Assembly (NCBI GenBank): GCA_011042035.1
Contig: DQZA01000145.1
Coordinates: forward strand, 1 to 7,078
Direction: 5' to 3'
Source: Desulfobacteraceae bacterium
Lineage (GTDB): Bacteria > Desulfobacterota > DSM-4660 > Desulfatiglandales > Desulfatiglandaceae
DNA length: 7,078 nt
Shown here: in pieces, positions 1 through 6,418 of the stretch
Position numbering within the stretch: the first letter of the stretch is position 1
Layout of the letters: each line of letters opens with the position of its first letter
The notes under the pieces: generated by a model
Databases searched by the model: none
Told to the model about the DNA's origin: nothing
Seen by the model: only the letters and a program-made list of their open reading frames with translations
Position numbers and translations under genes: made by a program

Positions 1-1
1 A

Positions 2-2695
2 TTATCCACCGCCAAGGCCATTCATATCTACTTTTCCCTTGCAGTTCCTCTTATCACTTACATAGATGAAGAGTGCCTTTATCTAAAGGAAAACAAGTGC
101 AATATCTGTCAGACAGTGTGCGAGAACGAGGCAATAGACTTTAGCCAAAAGCCTGAGAAGATAGACATAAAGGTAGGTGCCATAATTCTGGCCCCTGGTT
201 TTGAGATATTTGATCCAGGGGTGGCCGGGAAGTATGGATACGGGAAGTACAAGAATGTGATAACAAGCCTCGACTTTGAAAGACTGCTATCTTCTACCGG
301 GCCGTACGAAGGCGAAATCAGGCGCCCCTCAGACGGCAAGCACCCAAAGAAGATAGCCTGGATCCAATGCGTGGGGTCAAGACGGGTCACGCAAGGCGAC
401 AATAGCTATTGCTCTGCTGTTTGTTGCACCTATACGCAGAAGCAGGTGATCCTTGCTAAAGAACACGATGCAGATCTGCAGGCTACCATTTTTCATAATG
501 ACATTAGGGCCTACGGTAAGGACTTTGAGAAGTACTACCAAAGGGCCGAGGAACTCTCTGACGTCCGCTTCATAAGAAGTTACGTGTCTGTTGGCAGAGA
601 AATCGCTGGGAGCGATAACGTAACAATAAGGTATGCGACCAATGATGAGGGTGTGAAGGAGGAAGAGTTTGACCTGGTGGTACTGTCTGTTGGCCTTAAT
701 CCACCTGCTGATGCCGAAGATTTGGCACGCAAATTCGGGATAGAACTTGAGCCTCACGGATTTTGCAGAATCAATCCCTTTGATTCTGTGGACACGGGCC
801 GCCCTGGCATCTTTGTAAGCGGTGCCTTTCAGGGACCACTGGATATACCCGAGTCGGTATTTACCGCAAGTGGTGCCAGTTCTCACTGCGGCGAGGTGCT
901 CGATTACAGGCGGGGAAAACTTGTTGAAGAGAAAAAGTACCCTGAGGAAAAGGATGTAACCAGAGAGGAACCTCGGATAGGGGTTTTTGTTTGTCATTGT
1001 GGCGCAAATATCGGCAGGGTGGTGGACGTACCATCGGTTGTTGAATATGCACAGACTTTGCCCCACGTGGTCCACGCCCAGGAGCAGCTATTCTCCTGTA
1101 CCACCAATTCTGCAAAGGAAATAACAGATACTGTACGGGAAAAGGGCCTGAATCGCGTGGTTATTGCCGCCTGTAGCCCCAGGACTCTGGAGCCGTTGTT
1201 CCAGGATACTCTACGGGAGGCAGGGCTTAATCAATATCTGCTTGAGATGGCAAATATCAGGGAGCATTGCTCTTGGGTGCATGCGCGGGAGAAGGAAGAT
1301 GCAACCGCAAAAGCCAAGGACCTTGTGCGCATGGCAGTGGCTCGAAATGCCGTGCTGGAGCCATTGCGTGAGATCGAGCTACCAGTAAACAAGGCAGCCC
1401 TAGTAATAGGCGGCGGTATAGCGGGTATGACGTGTGCACTTTCCATAGCAAATCAGGGACACGAGGTGTACCTGGTGGAAAAGGATAAAGAGCTAGGGGG
1501 CAATGCCCGAAGGCTCCACTACACTATTGAAGGACTGGATGTTCAATCGTATCTCAGGGATCTTATGCGTCAGGTCTACCGTCACCAGATGATACATGTC
1601 TATACCGGTGCGAACATAAATGAGGCCACAGGTTATGTAGGGAATTTTGTAACCAAGGTGAGCACCGACAGAGGAGAGGTGGAGCTTAAACACGGTGCAG
1701 CGGTTATTGCCATTGGCGCCCAGGAGTATACACCCAATGAATATCTTTACGGCGAAAACGAAAATGTTCTGACTCAGTTGGAGCTGGAAGAGCGGATCGC
1801 GCGACAGGATGAAGGCGTAATGGGCTCGCAGGCCCTGGTAATGATTCAATGCGTAGGATGCAGGAATGAAGACAGGAATTATTGTAGCAGGGTTTGCTGC
1901 TCACAAGCGATCAAAAATGCCCTAAAGCTCAAAGAGATTAACCCCGAGATGGATGTATATATCCTCTTCCGCGATATGAGAACCTATGGCTTCAGGGAGG
2001 ATTATTATAGAGAGGCCTCAGAGAGGGAAGTGAGGTTCATTCGTTATGAACCCGAGAGTGCGCCACAGGTGGAAGCTGTTAATGAGGGCGGAAAGAATGT
2101 TATAAGGGTGGCCGTAGATGATCCAATCCTAGGGCAGAAGGTAGCCATTGATGCTGATTATCTTGTCCTTTCTGCGGCCGTGGTTCCCCCTGCAGATGCT
2201 GAGGAGGTTTCCCAGCTCTTTAAGGTATCCCTGGGCCCGGACGGGTTTTTCAAGGAGGCCCACGTGAAGCTGAGGCCTGTTGAATTTCCCACGGAGGGTG
2301 TTTTCCTGTGCGGGACGGCCCATTACCCGAAGCATATACAGGAGACCATCAACCAGGCCTATGGAGCCGCAAGCAGGGTGATGGCTCTTTTGTCTCGTGA
2401 CACGGTCACTGCGTCGGGGTCCATTTGCGAGGTGGATGAGAAAAAATGTATGGGTTGTGGCGCTTGTGTAACAGCATGTGCATATGGGGCCATAGAGTTT
2501 CGAGAGACAAAACAGGGCAGAAGGGCCGTGGTCAATCCCGTTATATGCAAGGGTGATGGCCTGTGCAACTCGATGTGCCCTACGGGAGCCATAAAACTGA
2601 AGCATTTTACTGATGAGGAGCTATATAGCCAAATTGATGCGGCTATTGAGAAGGAAGAAATGGCCCAGATGGAGATGGCCGTTGGAGACGTGTGA
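2..2695 (+). CDS. hdrA: HdrA-like heterodisulfide reductase subunit A, tandem-module, 5' partial
   Basis: HdrA proteins are cytosolic FAD and [4Fe-4S] subunits that split or merge electron pairs between ferredoxin and disulfide or other acceptors. The reading frame is open from base 2, so the gene starts off the window; 897 residues are visible. Numbering from base 2, residues 25-40 hold a C-x7-C-x2-C-x3-C cluster motif, followed by C123/C137/C141/C142 of a first HdrA-type module. At 331-334 comes CHCG and at 389-395 AACSPRT, the N-terminal domain signature of canonical HdrA. A second Rossmann FAD site (GGGIAG) is at 470-475, with C617/C620/C628/C632/C633 after it. The C-terminus is a two-cluster ferredoxin domain (C816/C819/C822/C826 and C849/D852/C855/C859), the second with Asp replacing one Cys. 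It is therefore a fusion of two HdrA-like halves. About 110-120 residues, including the first FAD site, are probably missing (inference). It lies 45 bp before mvhD in an apparent operon. The family call is firm; the electron partner cannot be told from this window. Confidence 0.93.
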   Translation, partial: LSTAKAIHIYFSLAVPLITYIDEECLYLKENKCNICQTVCENEAIDFSQKPEKIDIKVGAIILAPGFEIFDPGVAGKYGYGKYKNVITSLDFERLLSSTGPYEGEIRRPSDGKHPKKIAWIQCVGSRRVTQGDNSYCSAVCCTYTQKQVILAKEHDADLQATIFHNDIRAYGKDFEKYYQRAEELSDVRFIRSYVSVGREIAGSDNVTIRYATNDEGVKEEEFDLVVLSVGLNPPADAEDLARKFGIELEPHGFCRINPFDSVDTGRPGIFVSGAFQGPLDIPESVFTASGASSHCGEVLDYRRGKLVEEKKYPEEKDVTREEPRIGVFVCHCGANIGRVVDVPSVVEYAQTLPHVVHAQEQLFSCTTNSAKEITDTVREKGLNRVVIAACSPRTLEPLFQDTLREAGLNQYLLEMANIREHCSWVHAREKEDATAKAKDLVRMAVARNAVLEPLREIELPVNKAALVIGGGIAGMTCALSIANQGHEVYLVEKDKELGGNARRLHYTIEGLDVQSYLRDLMRQVYRHQMIHVYTGANINEATGYVGNFVTKVSTDRGEVELKHGAAVIAIGAQEYTPNEYLYGENENVLTQLELEERIARQDEGVMGSQALVMIQCVGCRNEDRNYCSRVCCSQAIKNALKLKEINPEMDVYILFRDMRTYGFREDYYREASEREVRFIRYEPESAPQVEAVNEGGKNVIRVAVDDPILGQKVAIDADYLVLSAAVVPPADAEEVSQLFKVSLGPDGFFKEAHVKLRPVEFPTEGVFLCGTAHYPKHIQETINQAYGAASRVMALLSRDTVTASGSICEVDEKKCMGCGACVTACAYGAIEFRETKQGRRAVVNPVICKGDGLCNSMCPTGAIKLKHFTDEELYSQIDAAIEKEEMAQMEMAVGDV

Positions 2696-2727
2696 GAGGG
2701 ATGAGATAAGGCGGGGATTAAATACAT

Positions 2728-2735
2728 GAGGTGAG
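2728..2735 (+). promoter_or_regulatory. Ribosome binding site of mvhD
   Basis: The purine-rich GAGGTGAG lies 5 bases before the ATG at 2741. It supports initiation there, upstream of the in-frame TGA, rather than at the ATG at 2858, which has no comparable Shine-Dalgarno sequence (it is preceded by CCCCCGGAAATAAGA). Confidence 0.7.
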
Positions 2736-2740
2736 AAGGG

Positions 2741-3592
2741 ATGAGTGCAGGTGCTAAATTTAGACCTAGAATTTTGGGTTTTGTGTGCCATTGGTGAGGA
2801 TACGGGGCTGCTGACCTGGCTGGAGTTTCCAGACTGCAATATCCCCCGGAAATAAGAATGATCCGGGTCATGTGTTCAGGAAGAGTGGACCTCGGATTTG
2901 TGCTTAGGGCCTTCTCAAATGGGGTAGACGGCGTGTTTATAGCTGGCTGTCGCCTCAATGAGTGTAATTACACTACCCAGGGCAATTATTATGCCCTTAG
3001 TATGGCACTTTTGTGCAAGAAGATCCTGGAGCACATAGGGCTTGACCCGGGGAGACTCAGGATCGAATTTATGTCATCAGCAGATGGGATTCGCTTCGCA
3101 CAGGTGGTAAGCGACTTTAGCAAAAAAATAGGGGAGCTGGGCCCACTTGGAGACAAAGAAGGGATGCAAAAAGAGGGGCTGCAAGAAAAGCTCAGTGAGG
3201 TTATCAAACTAGTTCCCTATATCAAGATAGTTGAAAAAGAAAAACTAGGTGTGCGGCTTGCTAACCTGGACGAATACAAGAGTCTATACACCAGCGACGA
3301 GATAGAAAAACTGTTTGCAGAAGTACCCTCCTATTACATTGACCCGGAGAAATGCCAGGCCTGTATGATCTGTGCGAGGCGCTGCCCGGCTGAGGCCATA
3401 GAAGGGGGAAAGAATAAGATACATGTGATTGATCAAGATAAATGCATAAAATGTGGCACATGCTTTGAGGCCTGTCCCTCGCGTTTTGGCGCAGTGACCA
3501 AAATAATTGGTGAGCCTGTTCCTCCGCCAATCCCTGAGGAGCGGAGGGTGATTGCAAGAAAGGCAAAGAGACAGGGTGGTGCGACAGTCTAG
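2741..3592 (+). CDS. mvhD: MvhD-like electron-transfer subunit with ferredoxin extension, selenoprotein (Sec19)
   Basis: MvhD carries a [2Fe-2S] cluster and passes electrons from hydrogenase or formate dehydrogenase to HdrA. The frame from ATG 2741 to TAG 3590-3592 encodes 283 residues if TGA 2795-2797 is read as selenocysteine. Residues 14-28 then read FVCHWUGYGAADLAG, which matches the family's CNWCxYxGADLAG-type start with U in the second Cys position. Further expected ligands follow: C45 in RVMCSGRVD, and C70 and C75 in GCRLNEC. Residues 205-245 form a C-terminal 2x[4Fe-4S] ferredoxin domain (C205/C208/C211/C215 and C235/C238/C241/C245), an extension common in bacterial versions. The frame is open and family-like on both sides of the TGA, so a pseudogene is unlikely. 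A Shine-Dalgarno sequence at 2728-2735 fits this start. The gene lies between hdrA and a GNAT gene, 17 bp before the latter. The Sec reading is inference from alignment to remembered family motifs plus the local hairpin; the MvhD call itself is firm. Confidence 0.9.
2795..2797 (+). other. UGA selenocysteine codon of mvhD
   Basis: In-frame TGA at codon 19 of mvhD, preceded by codons for V-C-H-W and followed by G-Y-G-A-A-D-L-A-G. It sits at the place where the MvhD family has the second Cys of a C-x-x-C pair. Methanogen VhuD is a known selenoprotein with the same Cys-to-Sec exchange. No other in-frame stop occurs between 2741 and 3589. Confidence 0.85.
2803..2848 (+). promoter_or_regulatory. 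Candidate bacterial SECIS hairpin in mvhD
   Basis: Immediately after the TGA, CTGGA (2820-2824) pairs with TCCAG (2828-2832) around the three-base loop GTT (2825-2827). The loop begins with G, 27 bases after the UGA, inside the window of roughly 16-37 bases described for bacterial SECIS elements recognised by SelB. A basal stem can form between CGGGG (2803-2807) and CCCCG (2844-2848). The internal part between the two stems pairs poorly. A rival fold pairs CTGG 2816-2819 with CCAG 2829-2832. Drawn by eye; no folding energy was computed. Confidence 0.6.
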
Positions 3593-3596
3593 AATT

Positions 3597-3604
3597 GGGA
3601 GGAG
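3597..3604 (+). promoter_or_regulatory. Ribosome binding site of the GNAT gene
   Basis: GGGAGGAG ends 5 bases before the ATG at 3610, a strong Shine-Dalgarno match. It decides the start in favour of ATG 3610 over the in-frame TTG at 3595, which would place this motif inside the gene. Confidence 0.8.
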
Positions 3605-3609
3605 ACCCC

Positions 3610-4062
3610 ATGAACGAAGGTACCATAAAGATTAGACTCATGAGAGAGGAAGACTTCGATGCGATAGTGGCTATCGACGAGAAAATACTCGGCAAATCCC
3701 GCAAGGAGTACTACGAGGCCAAGTTCGAAAAGCTGTTTGGCTCCAAAGACTACGTCCCTGCCTCACTTGTGGCCGAGAAAGATGATGGAACAGTAGTGGG
3801 CTTTGTGATGGGGGAGCTTTACATTGGGGAATATGGTATTTTCCAGGAAGAAGCCACCCTGGATACCATAGGCGTGGACCCAGACTACCAAAATATGGGT
3901 ATCGGCAGGCGCCTAATTGATGAATTTGTTGACCACCTGAGGGATATGGGTGTTAAGAATATATACACATTGGTGGACTGGAATGCTTCGGAGATGATAC
4001 GCTTCTTTAGTTCAAACAAGTTCAGCCCATCAAAGACCATAAATCTGGAAAGAACAATCTAG
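3610..4062 (+). CDS. GNAT-family N-acetyltransferase
   Basis: A 150-residue single-domain GNAT protein, predicted to move an acetyl (or other acyl) group from acyl-CoA to an amine. The N-terminus (IKIRLMREEDFDAIVAID) is the usual beta1-alpha1 opening. The central ATLDTIGVDPDYQNMGIGRR carries motif A: a beta4 strand ending in the V-x-P-x-x-Q-x-x-G-x-G pyrophosphate-binding loop, followed by the helix LIDEFVDHLRDMG. The C-terminal part (NIYTLVDWNASEMIRFFSSNKF) matches the motif B region, where an Asn and an aromatic residue precede the F-x-x-x-x-F segment. The length is normal and no second domain is present. It starts 17 bp after mvhD on the same strand with its own strong ribosome binding site, so co-transcription with hdrA-mvhD is likely. 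The substrate cannot be read from sequence. Protein-lysine acetylation of a neighbouring complex is one possibility, but that is speculation. Confidence 0.9.
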   Translation: MNEGTIKIRLMREEDFDAIVAIDEKILGKSRKEYYEAKFEKLFGSKDYVPASLVAEKDDGTVVGFVMGELYIGEYGIFQEEATLDTIGVDPDYQNMGIGRRLIDEFVDHLRDMGVKNIYTLVDWNASEMIRFFSSNKFSPSKTINLERTI

Positions 4063-4279
4063 GCCTGATTAGACGGGTGCACCGCATTCCAATAAATACT
4101 GTGATTTGTGCACGCTTATTAGGTAACCACTGCTTTCTCCCATCAGGGAAAAAGGGCTGGTGTTTCCTATGACATGAAAAATAATGTCGCTTTTCATACC
4201 TGTTTGGTGCCCGGATCTGGGTGAAAAACTGCCCACTGCTGGGGGCTTAGCTTCTCCCTTGAGGCATTTAAGCAGTGCT

Positions 4280-4375
4280 TTTAATCCGCCTCTGGCGGAT
4301 TAATTTCCCGCCCTTTGGGGCGGTTAAGATGGCTTCCGATTGATACCCCGCTGCTTGCGGCGGGGAGGTTCATTT
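4280..4375. repeat. 96-bp three-hairpin direct repeat, copy 1
   Basis: Matches 6255-6350 without gaps, 92 of 96 bases identical (differences at 4306, 4314, 4352 and 4367). It holds three stem-loops: TTAATCCGCC/GGCGGATTAA (4281-4290 and 4294-4303, loop TCT); CCGCCC/GGGCGG (4308-4313 and 4318-4323); and CCCCGCTGC/GCGGCGGGG (4346-4354 and 4357-4365) with one T-G wobble. A 22-bp linker (4324-4345) between the second and third hairpins is identical in both copies. The architecture resembles REP/BIME-type dispersed palindromic elements. It sits 31 bp beyond the stop codon of the cyclase gene. Confidence 0.93.
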
Positions 4376-4392
4376 AACCTATCGGGTTTTTT
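4376..4392 (+). terminator. Weak candidate terminator for the hdrA-mvhD-GNAT transcript
   Basis: AACC (4376-4379) can pair with GGTT (4385-4388) across a five-base loop, and a run of T continues to 4392. The stem is only 4 bp, and AACCT could instead pair with AGGTT at 4366-4370, so the call is tentative. The GC-rich hairpins just upstream may contribute to stopping transcription. Confidence 0.25.
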
Positions 4393-4406
4393 GCAAAAAA
4401 GAAAAG

Positions 4407-6245
4407 TCAGAAAACAGGAATTTCGAAAATTTTTACTGGATTGTGAATCCCTTTTACTTCAATTTCGCCGACTGGCTTTGCCTGAGCCCGGGTTTTGATA
4501 TGTGCTAAGGTCCTCTGTGTGACCAATATTTGCCCTGGACCGGCCATCTGTTCCAATCGAGCAGCAATATTCACTTGATTGCCAATCACTGTGTATTCCT
4601 TGTGCGCCTCTGAGCCAATGTTTCCCACTGTCATGTAACCAGTGTTGATGCCAATCCCGACTTCGAGGTCATGACCAAATGCCTGCCATTGATCTCTTAT
4701 CTTATGTGTACGCCTTTGCATTTCAATGGCCATTTGAACCGCCCTGTCAGCATGGTCATCCATATCCAGTGGGTCGCCGAAAAATATGACCAGTCCATCG
4801 CCCATGATTTTATTAAGCGTGCCCCCATATCGATGAATAACTTCAATCATCTCAGAGTGATAGCAGTTCAATAGTTGAACTATCTCTTCTGGTTCAAGGC
4901 TATCTGTGATGGCGGAGAAATTGCGGATATCTGAAAATACCACGGTCATAAATTTTCTCTTTAGTTTTTTGCCGAACTGGGTGCCGTCATTAAGAATTCT
5001 CTCAGCAATCCTGGGTGACAGGTAACGGCTAAGTTCCCTGTGCCGCTCAAGTTCCTGTACCTGAGTCTTTACCTTGTTTTGGAGTGAATTATTTAATTCA
5101 AGCAACTCTTCTTGGGCTTTGTTTAGTTCTGCGGTGCGGCGCTCCACGCGCCTTTCCAATTCTGCTGCATATTCGGCCAGTTCTTTTCTGGCCTTCCTCA
5201 GTTCCTCATTCGTGCGCTCAAGGGCCCTGTAGGCTGCACGTTTCGCCTCCACATTTTCCCTTAGCCTTTCAATGACATCCTCTAGGGCCAGGTCAACTTC
5301 CTGATGATGAGGGCGAGACCTGAAGGCCGCCAAGGCCTTTTTCACAAAAGAAAAAGGACGAAAAGTTATATCAAGTATGGAATACGGGGCAAGGAATATT
5401 TCTCCTTGTTTTAGCAGGACTCTGGAGTTGGTGGCGATGGTTCTGGTTATTAGTAAAGCGACTTTTTCGTCAGGGCCAGTTTGAAATGATGACGGAGTAA
5501 ACTCGGAATATCGACCCAAATAGACCGCCTGGCCGTTTACGCGCTCTGGAATGAGCAAAACTTTTTGGCCAGCCACAACTCGGCTGCCCGAAATCGGATC
5601 CTTCACTGTGAGCTTTGTTCCTTCAATAGTGGGCCTTAATTCATATGGTACCAACTCTGGCTCTTCAGTGAAGAGTTTGACAGGGTCATAAGGGTTCAGG
5701 GGCTCTCTTACAGCAGCTGGAGGCAACCCCCATAGGGTGGGTATAGAGGATATGATTCCCCTCAGGTATGGGTCACCAATGTAGTCTCGGTTAGGATCAA
5801 AATCTTCGTGAAAGCGCACTTGCAATATGACTCGTAGCTTTCCAGATTCTTTATCATAGAACGTCGGGCGAACTACTCGAATTTCCTTTGTATCGTTGAA
5901 GGTCTTATTGAAAAAGGGCAGGCGATGAAATCCATCTCGGGGTGATTTGAACACCCTCGCAAAATAGCTCAATTTGCCCCAGGCGCCTGTATAACCGCAC
6001 GATGCGCCACAATTAAAGAAAAAGTAAGGCTCATTTACCAATTCCCTTGCCCGGCGAAATATCTTTTCGAAATTTTCATAGGTAGTCCATTCATCCTCGT
6101 TAAGGAAAAATTCTGAGGGTGAGTTGTATTCTTCCCTTGGGTAAGAAAGGCCCTTAAAGAGAGTTTCATAGTTGCCGATCCTGCTTTCCACATAAGCAGC
6201 TATTATCCTGATATTTCGGTTGCTTATACAGTCAACTCTAGTCAT
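4407..6245 (-). CDS. Class III adenylate cyclase with unrecognised N-terminal sensor domain
   Basis: Predicted to make cAMP from ATP in the cytosol; no signal peptide or membrane segment is visible. The protein has 612 residues from the ATG at 6245. Residues 1 to about 300 form a globular region I cannot name, rich in aromatic residues (FFFNCGASCG around 76-84, with C79 and C83). Residues 317-405 are a charged, heptad-like coiled coil. The catalytic domain runs from about 429 to 612: metal-binding D439 (FSDIRNF) and D483 (MGDG), purine-specifying K479 and T552 (EYTVIG), and transition-state N559 and R563 (VNIAARLE). The Lys/Thr pair fits class IIIb adenylate cyclases rather than guanylate cyclases. 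An in-frame TTG at 6251 is an alternative start. Neither start has a well-placed Shine-Dalgarno sequence, because a 96-bp repeat ends right at the leader. It lies downstream of a receiver-like gene on the same strand. The cyclase call is firm; the input signal is unknown. Confidence 0.92.
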   Translation of the reverse strand: MTRVDCISNRNIRIIAAYVESRIGNYETLFKGLSYPREEYNSPSEFFLNEDEWTTYENFEKIFRRARELVNEPYFFFNCGASCGYTGAWGKLSYFARVFKSPRDGFHRLPFFNKTFNDTKEIRVVRPTFYDKESGKLRVILQVRFHEDFDPNRDYIGDPYLRGIISSIPTLWGLPPAAVREPLNPYDPVKLFTEEPELVPYELRPTIEGTKLTVKDPISGSRVVAGQKVLLIPERVNGQAVYLGRYSEFTPSSFQTGPDEKVALLITRTIATNSRVLLKQGEIFLAPYSILDITFRPFSFVKKALAAFRSRPHHQEVDLALEDVIERLRENVEAKRAAYRALERTNEELRKARKELAEYAAELERRVERRTAELNKAQEELLELNNSLQNKVKTQVQELERHRELSRYLSPRIAERILNDGTQFGKKLKRKFMTVVFSDIRNFSAITDSLEPEEIVQLLNCYHSEMIEVIHRYGGTLNKIMGDGLVIFFGDPLDMDDHADRAVQMAIEMQRRTHKIRDQWQAFGHDLEVGIGINTGYMTVGNIGSEAHKEYTVIGNQVNIAARLEQMAGPGQILVTQRTLAHIKTRAQAKPVGEIEVKGIHNPVKIFEIPVF

Positions 6246-6254
6246 AGCCAATGA

Positions 6255-6350
6255 TTTAATCCGCCTCTGGCGGATTAATTCCCCGCCCCTTGGGGCGGTT
6301 AAGATGGCTTCCGATTGATACCCCGCCGCTTGCGGCGGGGAAGTTCATTT
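6255..6350. repeat. 96-bp three-hairpin direct repeat, copy 2
   Basis: Second copy of the element at 4280-4375, same orientation. Its hairpins are 6256-6265/6269-6278 (10-bp stem), CCGCCCC/GGGGCGG at 6283-6289/6292-6298, and a perfect 9-bp CCCCGCCGC/GCGGCGGGG at 6321-6329/6332-6340. It fills most of the gap between the receiver-like gene and the cyclase gene, ending 9 bp before the cyclase ATG (3 bp before the alternative TTG). Read on the minus strand it follows the stop codon of the receiver gene by 68 bp, as copy 1 follows the cyclase stop by 31 bp. Confidence 0.93.
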
Positions 6351-6351
6351 T

Positions 6352-6374
6352 TCTTCCCGGGAAAAGGGGGAAGA
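6352..6374. other. Hairpin-forming inverted repeat
   Basis: TCTTCCC (6352-6358) and GGGAAGA (6368-6374) form a perfect 7-bp stem with a nine-base loop, directly beside repeat copy 2 and 44 bp beyond the stop codon of the receiver-like gene. On neither strand is it followed by a T run, so it does not look like an intrinsic terminator. It could protect the 3' end of the receiver transcript. Confidence 0.4.
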
Positions 6375-6418
6375 TCAAGGGTGGGTACAACTAAATACCA
6401 GCAAAAATGTCTATTGCT

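Larger units (their letters stand above)
4063..4406. other. Convergent intergenic region without a gene
   Basis: Lies between the GNAT gene (plus) and the cyclase gene (minus), whose 3' ends face each other. I see no credible coding frame. Besides the 96-bp repeat (4280-4375), it contains two copies of the palindrome GTGCAC (4077-4082 and 4108-4113, 31 bp apart). It also has a possible loose hairpin CACTGCT 4234-4240 / AGCAGTG 4271-4277 followed by CTTTT, and a perfect T6-GC-A6 palindrome at 4387-4400. The segment 4063-4233 otherwise shows nothing I recognise. Confidence 0.6.

Noticed and set aside
116..2695. GTG at 116 as the true start of hdrA
   Set aside because: The frame is open and HdrA-like from base 2 onward (AKAIHIYF, then C25 and C33/C36/C40 of an iron-sulfur motif), so the GTG falls inside a cluster motif and the gene starts off the window.
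2693..2695. TGA at the end of hdrA as another selenocysteine codon
   Set aside because: Read-through meets another in-frame TGA two codons later, and the preceding residues are a normal variable C-terminus.
2741..2797. TGA in mvhD as a pseudogene mutation or sequencing error
   Set aside because: The TGA falls exactly on the Cys position known to be exchanged for Sec in this family, a SECIS-like hairpin follows, and the rest of the gene is intact. An error cannot be fully excluded.
2359..2958. Minus-strand reading frames across hdrA and mvhD, such as 2359-2958
   Set aside because: They are antisense to well-supported genes, have no recognisable motifs and no ribosome sites.
2858..3592. mvhD starting at ATG 2858
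   Set aside because: It would drop the conserved N-terminal motif and first 39 residues, and it lacks a ribosome site; the upstream frame is family-like up to ATG 2741.
3595..4062. GNAT gene starting at TTG 3595
   Set aside because: The strong GGGAGGAG would lie inside the gene; it is ideally placed for ATG 3610.
4098..4116. CRP-like site (TGTGA near 4100) that might respond to cAMP from the cyclase
   Set aside because: Only one half-site matches; the second half reads CACGC rather than TCACA, and no gene start is nearby.
4280..6350. The paired repeats as CRISPR repeats or ends of an insertion sequence
   Set aside because: There are only two copies nearly 2 kb apart, and the DNA between is a cyclase gene with no transposase; the copies are direct and internally palindromic, and no target-site duplication was identified.
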